A stretch of DNA of 33,961 bases from a bacterium (lineage in GTDB: Bacteria; Bdellovibrionota_C; UBA2361; OMII01): assembly GCA_017853605.1 (NCBI GenBank), contig JAFMJG010000013.1, positions 1 through 33,961 on the forward strand. The letters are read 5' to 3'. A program made the position numbers and the translations under genes. The notes under the pieces were generated by a model. That model saw only the letters and a program-made list of their open reading frames with translations, did no database searches and was not told the origin of the DNA. Positions 7,160 through 14,763 of this stretch are shown here, in pieces. Each line of letters starts with the position of its first letter. The first letter of the stretch is position 1.

Positions 7160-8614
7160 GTGGCACAGGATATGCAACACAGTTATTTTGAAGTTGGAAC
7201 GTCGCTTCTCGCAAAGCCTCAGGCGTTGTGTGATTTGGTTGAGATGGAAGCAGGGCACTCTATCCTGGTCTTCTGCAATTCGCCTTCGGACGCGGATTTT
7301 GCGGACGTGATTCTCAAGAAGCGCGGAATTTCATCGCTGAAGCTGATCGGGTACGTCCCGCAGATAAAGCTCAGCAAGGCGATTCAGCAGGTCCAGAAGA
7401 AAGAAGTTACAGCTCTCGTCCTCACGGATGTTGCCGCTCGTGGCGTGCCGCTGCAGGATTTTGATGTCGTGATCAACTACTCGATACCCGCAGACCCGGA
7501 GGTCTACTTCACGCGCTACGCGGCAGAGGGCGAGACCAAGACCAAGAAGGTTCTCAGCCTCGTGTCGGCTGTGGACCTCACTAACTTCCACTTCTTGAAC
7601 AAGCTTGCGAAGGTCGAGCTAGCAAAGGCTGAGCTGCCTTCTCCCGAGCAGGTGTTTATCGGCAAGTTTACCCAGCTACGGGACCAGGCGGTTGAGAAGG
7701 GGCTCCTGTCGGACAGTGGCCTCGCCCAGCTTGCGGACAAGGTGCTCGGAGACGGGAGCGCGCGAGATATCGTTGCCTTCCTGCTTCACAACACCATGAC
7801 GGTCATCCCGTCCCTCAAGGCGGCTTCTCCGGCGGCTCGTGATGAGCGCGAGGAGTACGGTGAGGGCGACGAGGAGGCAGAGGAGGGCGACGAGGATCGC
7901 CAGGACTTCGGGCGCCGTGGCGGCCGTGGTGGACGTGACCGGCGTGGCCGTGATCGCCGCGACCGTGGCGAGGGCCGCGGCAATCGGGATGATCGGGGCC
8001 CACGTGGTGCTGGCCGGTCGCAGGGCCAATTCGACGAAAACGATGAGCTTATCGATGATGACAGCCAGGCCCGCTTCCTTGGTGGCGGAGGAGACCTCGG
8101 CGATGGGTCGCGGCGCGGCCGAGGACGCGACCGAGACCGAGATCGCGGTCGCGGACGTGACCGCGATGGCGATGGCGGAGAGCGGCAGCCTCGGCAGCCG
8201 CGCCAGCCGCGTCCGCAGGTCGTGGTGGACAAGGAGGCCAGGCTCTACGTTGGCGCAGGGTCCAAGCAGGGGCTCTCAAAAGAGGCGATTCTGCAGAAGG
8301 TGGTCGATGTGTGCGGCGTGAGCGCAACCGACGTGCATCGCGTTGCGGTGCGTGGAGCGTACTCATTCGTTGACGTGCCTGAGGCGATCGCAGACCAGGT
8401 TGTTGATGGGCTGAGCTCATCAGAGTCGAGCGGCGGCAAGTCACTCTTTGTGAAGCGTGCCGTGACGCTGTCAATTCCCCGTGAGGGCGCTGCTCCGTCG
8501 GACGCAGAGAATTCGGACCCACACGGCGGTGCAGAGGCCAACGGCGCTCCGTCGGATGAGCCGATGGACTCTCACGATGGTCCGACGATGCTGGCGGTGG
8601 ACGAGCAGGGCTAA
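7160..8614 (+). CDS. Helicase C-lobe-only DEAD-box-like RNA-binding protein
   Basis: The product (484 aa) contains only the second RecA-like lobe of a DEAD-box RNA helicase (about 31-142). The motif IV-like ILVFCN (35-40) and motif V TDVAARG (89-95) are recognisable. Motif VI, normally HRIGRTGR, is replaced by TRYAAEGE (118-125). Q-motif, Walker A and DEAD box are all missing, and an in-frame stop at 7127 excludes an upstream N-terminal extension. A disordered acidic then Arg/Gly/Asp-rich linker (223-355) leads to a DbpA-type RNA-binding domain (357-435). It is therefore probably an RNA-binding or ribosome-linked factor without ATPase activity of its own. GTG at 7160 is two bases from AAAGGAG; ATG at 7172 is an alternative start with a 14-base gap. 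A strong terminator follows. Confidence 0.85.
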   Translation: MAQDMQHSYFEVGTSLLAKPQALCDLVEMEAGHSILVFCNSPSDADFADVILKKRGISSLKLIGYVPQIKLSKAIQQVQKKEVTALVLTDVAARGVPLQDFDVVINYSIPADPEVYFTRYAAEGETKTKKVLSLVSAVDLTNFHFLNKLAKVELAKAELPSPEQVFIGKFTQLRDQAVEKGLLSDSGLAQLADKVLGDGSARDIVAFLLHNTMTVIPSLKAASPAARDEREEYGEGDEEAEEGDEDRQDFGRRGGRGGRDRRGRDRRDRGEGRGNRDDRGPRGAGRSQGQFDENDELIDDDSQARFLGGGGDLGDGSRRGRGRDRDRDRGRGRDRDGDGGERQPRQPRQPRPQVVVDKEARLYVGAGSKQGLSKEAILQKVVDVCGVSATDVHRVAVRGAYSFVDVPEAIADQVVDGLSSSESSGGKSLFVKRAVTLSIPREGAAPSDAENSDPHGGAEANGAPSDEPMDSHDGPTMLAVDEQG

Positions 8615-8636
8615 TAGAAAGCCCGCTCGGAACGCT

Positions 8637-8690
8637 CTCGGGCGCCCCTGCCTCCCTATCTTGAGGAGGCAGGGGCGCCCGAGTTTTTTT
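8637..8690 (+). terminator. Strong intrinsic terminator after the helicase-like gene
   Basis: The arms 8637-8655 and 8665-8683 form a perfect 19-bp GC-rich stem with a 9-base loop, followed immediately by T7 (8684-8690). It begins 22 bases after the stop codon at 8614 and separates this gene from the small gene at 8778. Confidence 0.97.
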
Positions 8691-8732
8691 GAGCGCCCTT
8701 CCTAAGCCCCGTCATGCGCGAACTGCCCAGCT

Positions 8733-8753
8733 TGCTTTAACCTAGTTAAAGCA
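8733..8753. promoter_or_regulatory. Perfect inverted repeat upstream of the 69-aa gene
   Basis: TGCTTTAAC and GTTAAAGCA are perfect 9-base arms around the 3-base centre CTA. The repeat lies 24 bases before the ATG at 8778 and just upstream of its Shine-Dalgarno. It has the size and symmetry of an operator for a dimeric regulator; as RNA it would make a 9-bp hairpin, but no T-run follows, so it is not a terminator. Confidence 0.45.
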
Positions 8754-8777
8754 GGAAACGCATGGAGGAGCTCACTC

Positions 8778-8987
8778 ATGGCAACGGAAGCAGGGACTAC
8801 CCCAACAGGCGATGAGGAATACAGGCAGCTCCTCAGCGAGTACTATCACGAGCTGCAGTGCCAGCGCCCTCAGGGTGCGGCAACGGGGCTGGAAGAGGTG
8901 AAGCTGAGGCTTTTTCTCTCTCTGCTTTCTGCGGCACCAAAGAGGGGATCTTCAGCGGGTGGCCTTAACCCGCCAGGACATCCCTAG
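8778..8987 (+). CDS. Small hypothetical protein, 69 aa
   Basis: I do not recognise this protein. It is short and soluble, with an acidic first half (MATEAGTTPTGDEEYRQLLSEYYHEL) predicted helical and a Gly/Pro/Ser tail. A strong GGAGGAG Shine-Dalgarno lies seven bases before the ATG, and a perfect inverted repeat lies just upstream, so it is likely expressed and perhaps regulated. A second ATG at 8762 opens a 17-codon frame that overlaps this start in another frame and could act as a leader, though it may be chance. The last 36 bases overlap the 3' end of the convergent MFS gene, so the true C-terminus deserves caution. Confidence 0.6.
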   Translation: MATEAGTTPTGDEEYRQLLSEYYHELQCQRPQGAATGLEEVKLRLFLSLLSAAPKRGSSAGGLNPPGHP

Positions 8988-10145
8988 CGCCAAGCAGGCG
9001 AGCACCGAACCCGCCAGGAATGGCAGGGCCGAGCCCCGCGAGAAGAGGGCTCCAGCAAAGAGCGGCCCGAGGATCCGGCCCATCGCGGCGGCCGACTGGT
9101 TTATGGCGAGCCCGACGCCCTGCCTGTCAGCGGGGCAGGCGAGGGAGATCAAGCCGAGCATCGATGGGTTGAACAGGCCGCTTCCGAGCGCCAACAGGGC
9201 CCCTGAGGTGAGGAAGAGCGGGAAGCTGCCTACCGAGCCTAAACACGGGATGAGAACGAGGCTTGCTGCAATAACGAGGAGGCCGCAGCGCAAGAGAAAA
9301 GACTCGCTCTTTGAGACCAGCCAGCGCCTGACAAGAAAACCCTGCACGATAACGGCAGAGATGCCCACTACCACGAGAAAGGCGCTGGTCAGGGCGGTGG
9401 CCTTCTCCATCGAGTTTGCCTCGCCCGGAGCGACCCACACGCTCTCGATAAACAGCCCAACGCTCTGCTCCATGAGGGCAAAGGAGGTCATCATGCACAA
9501 GGTAGTCAGCACGAGCTGCTGCAGGGCGCCCTCCGCACGGAGGAAGCTGGCGAGCGAATGGCGATTGCCGGGCGCGCCAACGGCTGCCTCTCGCCTCGTC
9601 TCTCGCACGGACGAGAGCACGAGAGCGATATTGCCCGCAGCGAGGGCAGCCGCGAGCGCAGCAGGAGCCCGGTAGTCGAAGTGAAAGAGCACCCCTCCGA
9701 TAGCGGGCCCTAGCACAAATCCAAGCCCAAAAGCGGCCCCGATCAGGGCCATCGCGCGGCTGCGCTCCTGCGGCGGGTGCGTGTCTGATAGCACCGCCTG
9801 CGCCGTCGATATATTTGCGGCGCCAACGCCCGTCAGGGCCCGGGCAACGAAGAGTAGGGTGAGGGTGCTTGAGAGGGCAAACGCAACGTGCCCGCACAGC
9901 GTAACAGACAGCGTCATGAGCAAAATGGGGCGCCGACCAAAACGGTCTGAAAGGGCTCCCCAAACCGGGCTGAGGATAAACTGCATCAGCGAATACACGG
10001 TCCCAAGCTGCGTGACCGTTGCCGCAGAGGCGCCGAAACTTTTCGCCAGAAAGGGCTGGGCGGGGATGATGAGCCCAAGCCCCATGACGTCCAGGAGCAC
10101 GATGAGGAAGACAGTTAGGCGAGTGGAGGCGAGGGAATCTTTCAA
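8952..10145 (-). CDS. MFS transporter, TetA-like drug exporter family
   Basis: This is a 397-aa major facilitator superfamily protein with about 12 hydrophobic segments, probably a proton-driven exporter of drugs or metabolites in the inner membrane. The N-terminal LIVLLDVMGLGLIIPAQPF pattern (14-32) and motif A GALSDRFGRRPILL (63-76), together with the GPAIGGVLF motif C-like stretch in helix 5, match the tetracycline-resistance (TetA/DHA1) branch. The substrate cannot be told from sequence. The start is a TTG with no nearby Shine-Dalgarno, taken because no ATG precedes the first membrane helix. It stands alone, divergent from pheS, with a dyad about 50 bases upstream. Confidence 0.9.
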   Translation of the reverse strand: MKDSLASTRLTVFLIVLLDVMGLGLIIPAQPFLAKSFGASAATVTQLGTVYSLMQFILSPVWGALSDRFGRRPILLMTLSVTLCGHVAFALSSTLTLLFVARALTGVGAANISTAQAVLSDTHPPQERSRAMALIGAAFGLGFVLGPAIGGVLFHFDYRAPAALAAALAAGNIALVLSSVRETRREAAVGAPGNRHSLASFLRAEGALQQLVLTTLCMMTSFALMEQSVGLFIESVWVAPGEANSMEKATALTSAFLVVVGISAVIVQGFLVRRWLVSKSESFLLRCGLLVIAASLVLIPCLGSVGSFPLFLTSGALLALGSGLFNPSMLGLISLACPADRQGVGLAINQSAAAMGRILGPLFAGALFSRGSALPFLAGSVLACLALGMSWRVKATR

Positions 10146-10196
10146 GATACGGACCGTTTCTTTGCTCCTCGGGCTTCTACCCTGATGTCAGGGGGC

Positions 10197-10219
10197 TGGC
10201 AACAAGCGCTTGTGAGCCA
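10197..10219. promoter_or_regulatory. Dyad between the MFS gene and pheS
   Basis: A perfect 12-base palindrome (ACAAGCGCTTGT, 10202-10213) is extended by TGGC on the left and GCCA on the right with a one-base asymmetry. It is 52 bases upstream of the MFS start, a usual place for an operator of a local repressor, but no regulator gene is adjacent. Confidence 0.3.
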
Positions 10220-10267
10220 CAGGCAAAAAGCCCTTGCCGGGCGGGCTGTTGCGGCGCCGACAGAGCC

Positions 10268-10296
10268 TTTACCCAACTGGGCGATTGGCTTACATT
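10268..10296 (+). promoter_or_regulatory. Candidate sigma-70-type promoter for pheS-pheT
   Basis: TTTACC (10268-10273) and TACATT (10291-10296) are each 4/6 matches to the -35 and -10 consensus, with the ideal 17-base spacer. The pheS start is 57 bases downstream. No T-box, Phe-rich leader peptide or attenuator was recognised. Confidence 0.4.
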
Positions 10297-10352
10297 CTGG
10301 TACGCGGTTTTTGCGTTCCCACCGAGAAGGGCTGGGGCACAAGGAATAGACA

Positions 10353-11408
10353 ATGGGCGTTGATCTCTCTCCCCAAAACATCAAGGAACTCATGGCCCGA
10401 TTCGGGCAGCAGCTCAAGGAGGCCCGCACAAGGGACGATCTGGAGCTCATGAAGCGCGACTGGGTCTCAAAAGAGGGCTTTGTAAAGGAGCTCTTCAAGG
10501 GGCTTCGAGATGTGCCCGCAGAGGAGAAGCCGACAGTTGCAGCGCTCCTCAACGAGCTTCGCGTGGCAGTAGAGGAGGGGATTGAGTCCCGGGAAAGGGC
10601 GCTCCGCAGTGAGGCTCTGCAGGCGCAGCTTTCGAGCGAGTATCTCGATGTCTCTCTTCCCGAAGCCGCAACAGGGCTCGGCTCAATTCACCCGATATCG
10701 GTCGTTGAGGATAGGATCACCGAGGTGCTGCGCCCATTTGGCTTTCAGAGCGTCATGGGGCCCGAGATTGAGACCAGCTACTACTGCTTCGACTCGCTGA
10801 ACATACCGAAGCACCATCCGGCCCGGGACCTGCAGGACACCTTCTATACAGAGACGGGCCACGTGCTCCGCACCCATTCTACCTCTGTGCAGGCCCGCAT
10901 CCTGCAGCACCGGGCGATCTTTGAGAACTGTCGACTACCAGTCAAGGTTGCGTCGTATGGCCGCTCGTACCGAAACGAGAAGGAGGATGCTTCTCATACT
11001 GCAATGTTTCACCAATATGAGCTGGTGTGGGTTGAGCCAGGCCTGACCCTCGCCCACCTGCTTGGGCTCATCACGCACATTTTGAAGGAGCTGTACGGCA
11101 AGCGGCGCAAGGTGCGCTTTACCCCCCGGTTCTACCCGTACACGGAACCCTCGGTGGGTCCGCAGATAGACTGCTCTGTGTGCCGGGGTGAGGGGTGCCC
11201 CTCGTGTGGCGGCGCTGGCTGGGTGACGATTGGAGGCTCAGGAATGATACACCCTAATGTGCTGCGTGAGTTCAAGCTCGATCCCGAGAAGGTATCCGGG
11301 TTCGCTTTCGGGCTGGGCACGTCGCGCTTGGCTGGGCAGCTCTACAACCTTCCGCACCTGCGTGCGGTGTATGAAAATGACCTTCGGATACTCAAGGAGA
11401 TCGTATGA
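10353..11408 (+). CDS. pheS: Phenylalanyl-tRNA synthetase alpha subunit
   Basis: PheS is the catalytic subunit of the (alpha-beta)2 synthetase that charges tRNA-Phe. At 351 aa it has normal length. An N-terminal coiled-coil (about 8-95) that contacts tRNA precedes the class II catalytic core: motif 1 around GPEIETSYYCFDSLN (136-150), motif 2 around SYRNEKEDASHTAMFHQ (205-221), and motif 3 FAFGLGTSRL (318-327) with the conserved Arg. A CSVCRGEGCPSC cluster (274-285) inserts four cysteines in the loop between motifs 2 and 3, a possible metal site seen in some bacterial PheS. The stop overlaps the start of pheT (ATGA), so the two are translationally coupled. Confidence 0.97.
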   Translation: MGVDLSPQNIKELMARFGQQLKEARTRDDLELMKRDWVSKEGFVKELFKGLRDVPAEEKPTVAALLNELRVAVEEGIESRERALRSEALQAQLSSEYLDVSLPEAATGLGSIHPISVVEDRITEVLRPFGFQSVMGPEIETSYYCFDSLNIPKHHPARDLQDTFYTETGHVLRTHSTSVQARILQHRAIFENCRLPVKVASYGRSYRNEKEDASHTAMFHQYELVWVEPGLTLAHLLGLITHILKELYGKRRKVRFTPRFYPYTEPSVGPQIDCSVCRGEGCPSCGGAGWVTIGGSGMIHPNVLREFKLDPEKVSGFAFGLGTSRLAGQLYNLPHLRAVYENDLRILKEIV

Positions 11409-13531
11409 GGCTGTACGTTCGGCTGCTTGAGAAGCTGATTGAGATCCCGGAGTGCCAAGTGGCAGCGGCATCGCACTCCCCCCTTCGGGTGCTGCTTGAC
11501 GATCTCGGCCTCGAAGTTAAGGGAGTAGAGGCATCCCCGGAGAGGGGCGTCATCTACACGCTCGAGACCCTGGCAAATCGCGGCGATCACCTCAGCCACG
11601 TGGGAGTAGCCCGCGAGATCTCGGCCAGGACGCTGGCGCACATCAAGATGCCGCCGGTGGCGGGCCAGCTGAGCGACCGCAAAGCCTCGGTGCTGGTGCG
11701 CCGGGCCACCGACAAGTGCATGCGCTACGCCCTTATGGAGATGAGCATCCCGACGGGAATGGCGCTCCGCAATGACATCGCATGCTTCCTTGAGGAACCC
11801 GAAAAGCTCCATCCGATCGTGAGCATCCTCAATTACGTGCAGGCAGAGATGGGCCAGCCGATGCACGCGTTCGATGCCGACAAAGTTGAGGGAGAGGTGT
11901 CGGTTGAGCTCTCCTCCAAGCCGGAGCAAGTAGAGGCATTGGATGGCAAAGCCTACACGGTGCCGGAGGGCTCAATCCTTATCAGGGACCGCAAAAAGAT
12001 ACTTGCGGTAGCCGGAGTTATCGGGTGCCAAAACTCGATGGTCACTGGAGGCACCCGGAAGGTGCTCATCGAGGCCGCAAGCTTTGATCCAGTTTCGGTG
12101 CGCATCACGGCGCGTGCGATGGGCCTCTCAACAGATGCCTCCTACGCCTTCGAGCGCGGATGCGATGTCGAGGGGCTGCTGCCAGCCCTGAAGCGGCTGG
12201 CGTACCTCGCGGGGGGCTCGGCGGGCACTGCCAAGGACACCGAGGCGGCGCACGTGATCGGCATAACGGTAGCGGATGGAACGGTGACCGAGAAGCGCAA
12301 GGTCTCAGTCGCGCTCTCTGCCCTCAGGAGGCAGCTCAACCTCCCGCGCCTGGAAGAGGTCGAGGTTGTCACGAGGCTCAAGAACCTTGGCTACCAAGTG
12401 GAGGCAAGTCCCGCAGGAAAGGATCGTGAGCTGCAGATCGCGGTTCCTCCCTGGAGGCTTTGGGACGTGCGTGACAGGGATGACATTTACGAGGACATGG
12501 CGCGCTCGGTTAGCCTTAACAGGGTGCGCCCTGAGCTGCCGCCGCTCGATTATGAAACGGCTCCCCCTAACAGCATCGAAAAGCTTCAGCGGGTAATTCG
12601 AACGGCGCTCACAGGGAGCGGGTTCGTTGAGGTAATTACCCCGGGATACTACTCGGCGGCAGAGGTCTCACTGCTCAATCAGCTTTCAACGGGGATCCAC
12701 AAGCGCCACATGGCGCTCAAGAACTCCCTTGAGGCAAAGTACTCGCACATGAAGACCACCAACGTGGTTAATCTCACAAGGCTGCTCTCGGCGAACAGGA
12801 AGCGGGGGGTTCTCGCGGCGAAGGTGTATGAGGTCGGGAGGGTCTTTTGCCTTCCTGAAGAGATGCCGTCCGATGAGCCGCGTGAGCGCGACGAGCTGGA
12901 CTACAACTTTGAGCACGATGTCGTCTCATTCGCGTCTGCTGGCCGCTGGTTCGAGGGCGAGTGGCGCAAGCCTGAAAGCCTCGAGGAACACCTGCGGCTC
13001 TTTAAGGGCGCAATCGCCGGGCTCATCAAGGGGATCGGCTGCGCCTTCTCGGCCAGCAAGTCGGAGTCGCCATTTCTCCATCCGGGGATCCAGGGCTCCG
13101 TAAAATGCGGCCGCCACGTGGTAGGCGTGTTCGGGGTGGTGCATCCCCTCATTCGGGAGGCGTGCGAGATCAAGGAAGAGGTGTTCTATGGCGAGCTTGA
13201 TGCCCGCCTGCTTGCGAAGCTGATGATAGGGGTTCCAGCCCCCGAGGTAAGTGACTTTCCTGCCGTTTGGCGTGACGTGACACTTAAGGTTGGGGTAAAG
13301 GATCAGGCTGGCCGGATCCTGAGGTTTATTCACGAGGCCTCAATCGACTCGCTTTCCGAGGCGGCGGTTGTCGATGACTTCCGCAAGCCGGAGGAGGAGT
13401 TTCGGCGGGTAACCTTCCGCGTGACCTTTCAGCACCGGGAGCGCACCCTTAGGGGCGAGGAGGTCGAGGCCTCTATGCACTCCCTGATCGACGGCTTGAT
13501 GTCCAAGCACGAGGTAGAGATGGCGCCCTGA
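11405..13531 (+). CDS. pheT: Phenylalanyl-tRNA synthetase beta subunit, lacking the N-terminal OB domain
   Basis: PheT is the structural and editing partner of PheS. The 708-aa product contains the B3/4 editing domain (about 145-285), B5 (about 300-375), the class II-like core (about 390-590) and a C-terminal ferredoxin-fold anticodon-binding domain (about 615-707). It is some 90 residues shorter than the E. coli protein (795 aa). The loss is at the N-terminus: the sequence runs from GLEVKGVE straight to ANRGDHLSHVGVAREISA, which in E. coli flank the roughly 110-residue EMAPII-like tRNA-binding OB fold. The start is fixed by the ATGA overlap with pheS. It ends 11 bases before a convergent gene. 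Confidence 0.96.
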   Translation: MRLYVRLLEKLIEIPECQVAAASHSPLRVLLDDLGLEVKGVEASPERGVIYTLETLANRGDHLSHVGVAREISARTLAHIKMPPVAGQLSDRKASVLVRRATDKCMRYALMEMSIPTGMALRNDIACFLEEPEKLHPIVSILNYVQAEMGQPMHAFDADKVEGEVSVELSSKPEQVEALDGKAYTVPEGSILIRDRKKILAVAGVIGCQNSMVTGGTRKVLIEAASFDPVSVRITARAMGLSTDASYAFERGCDVEGLLPALKRLAYLAGGSAGTAKDTEAAHVIGITVADGTVTEKRKVSVALSALRRQLNLPRLEEVEVVTRLKNLGYQVEASPAGKDRELQIAVPPWRLWDVRDRDDIYEDMARSVSLNRVRPELPPLDYETAPPNSIEKLQRVIRTALTGSGFVEVITPGYYSAAEVSLLNQLSTGIHKRHMALKNSLEAKYSHMKTTNVVNLTRLLSANRKRGVLAAKVYEVGRVFCLPEEMPSDEPRERDELDYNFEHDVVSFASAGRWFEGEWRKPESLEEHLRLFKGAIAGLIKGIGCAFSASKSESPFLHPGIQGSVKCGRHVVGVFGVVHPLIREACEIKEEVFYGELDARLLAKLMIGVPAPEVSDFPAVWRDVTLKVGVKDQAGRILRFIHEASIDSLSEAAVVDDFRKPEEEFRRVTFRVTFQHRERTLRGEEVEASMHSLIDGLMSKHEVEMAP

Positions 13532-13542
13532 GGCGCGCGCAC

Positions 13543-14370
13543 TTACTCCCTGAGCTTTCGGTACAGGCGGACTAGGCGCTCGGCCTCGTGTTGAAGCTCC
13601 CGGAATGCCTCTCGGCGAGAGCCATCAACACCCTTCTCGGCGAGTGTGCTGTTGGAGATGAGTCCCTGGGTTTCGGGGTCAAGGCGCGATATCTCAACAC
13701 ACTCGGCGAGAAACTTAAACGAGTGCCTTCCGCCCCGTAATCCTGGAAGGAGACGGGCCGATGGCAGCTCGATGTCAATCGTGGCGACCTCCGGGCGGAC
13801 TCGAGGAAGCCCGATGCCCGCCCGGCGCAGGATATCGAGGTGCCCCTCGACCTGTTCGTATCCCTCCGGCCCTTCAATCCTTCCAGACAGCACATAGCGG
13901 CGCTTCTTGAGCGAGCCGGCGGTGGCCTCATCTTTGAGCTTGTCAAAGAGGCTCTCGGAGATCGGAACGCTGAACTCTAGCCGCGAGATGCGCGCGCCGC
14001 CTGCATTCTCCTTCGGCCCCTTGAACTCGAGCATGAACTCCTCGCGCTCTTTCTCGTCTCGGATGCGGCGCACGCGTGCGCTCGAGAACTTTGCAGAGTC
14101 GGCCTGGGCGCCGTCAATTCCATGTCGAGAGATAAGGTCCCGCAGCCCCTTGGAGGTAAAATAATGCTGCTCAATGACGAGGTAATGCTTTCCCTCCGTC
14201 AGCCGAGTGGCCACGTCGTCGTGCACGAAGTAACGGACCTCAATTTCGCGGGGAGAGCGGCTCCGGTAGCTCTCCGGACGGGAGGGAAGAGCGCAGCGCT
14301 TCGACTCGAGCAACGGCTCTTGGGGGGCAGAACCCTTCGACCGTCCAGCAGGTTGCTCTTGTCGGCTCAT
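13543..14370 (-). CDS. CYTH-fold (triphosphate tunnel metalloenzyme-like) protein
   Basis: The 275-aa product looks like a CYTH/TTM-family protein, whose members hydrolyse or bind triphosphates such as tripolyphosphate or thiamine triphosphate. After a basic Ser/Arg-rich N-terminal extension (1-40) comes EIEVRYF (42-48), corresponding to the ExExK signature with Arg instead of Lys. Later charged strands fit the tunnel: ARVRRIRD (98-105), EFMLEFKGP (111-119), RLEFSVP (130-136), KKRRYVL (155-161), EGHLDIL (175-181) and TIDIELPS (197-204). There is no CHAD domain. An AAGGAGG Shine-Dalgarno lies eight bases before the ATG. It lies 70 bases downstream of acyP on the same strand, possibly in one transcript with yaeQ and acyP. 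The substrate is unknown. Confidence 0.75.
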   Translation of the reverse strand: MSRQEQPAGRSKGSAPQEPLLESKRCALPSRPESYRSRSPREIEVRYFVHDDVATRLTEGKHYLVIEQHYFTSKGLRDLISRHGIDGAQADSAKFSSARVRRIRDEKEREEFMLEFKGPKENAGGARISRLEFSVPISESLFDKLKDEATAGSLKKRRYVLSGRIEGPEGYEQVEGHLDILRRAGIGLPRVRPEVATIDIELPSARLLPGLRGGRHSFKFLAECVEISRLDPETQGLISNSTLAEKGVDGSRREAFRELQHEAERLVRLYRKLRE

Positions 14371-14440
14371 TAACTAGCCTCCTTAGGGTCACGCTAACGC
14401 CACCTCGCGCATGCGACAAGCAGGCTCAAGCCCCCTTACG

Positions 14441-14725
14441 CTAGCCCAAGTAGCGCCTGAACTCAAAAGATTCAAATTCAGATTGAGTTAAATCTGAGGC
14501 TGAATGGGTGACCCGGGTCACGCGTGCCAACGGCGGGCCCTTGGCAAGGAGCTGCAGCAAGGCCTGGAGCGGCTCATCAGGCCCCTCAGCCAGAAGCTCA
14601 ACACGGCCATCAGGGAGGTTTTGCACCCAGCCCGTCAGGCCGAGGCGAGTTGCTGTTGTGCAGGCCCATTGCCGGAAACCCACCCCCTGTACTCGGCCCT
14701 CAATGTGAGCATGTATTCGCGGCAT
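14441..14725 (-). CDS. acyP: Acylphosphatase
   Basis: This small cytosolic enzyme hydrolyses acyl-phosphates. The 94-residue product has the complete signature: GRVQGVGFR with catalytic Arg18 and GWVQNLPDG with catalytic Asn36, followed by the usual C-terminal strand (ESFEFRRYLG). ATG at 14725 is preferred because family members begin a few residues before this motif. A GTG at 14764 would add 13 residues and overlap the yaeQ stop by one base, so coupling through that start remains possible. It lies directly downstream of yaeQ. Confidence 0.93.
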   Translation of the reverse strand: MPRIHAHIEGRVQGVGFRQWACTTATRLGLTGWVQNLPDGRVELLAEGPDEPLQALLQLLAKGPPLARVTRVTHSASDLTQSEFESFEFRRYLG

Positions 14726-14763
14726 GGCTGGCAGCCTATCAGGGAGCCTCGCAGCGCGCAGCA

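Noticed and set aside
7786-8232. Long Arg/Ser/Pro-rich open frame on the minus strand
   Set aside because: It is the antisense of the RGD-rich low-complexity linker of the helicase-like gene; the composition explains the open frame.
10146-10352. Possible T-box, tRNA or Phe leader peptide before pheS
   Set aside because: No tRNA cloverleaf, T-box core or Phe-rich short frame with a terminator was found.
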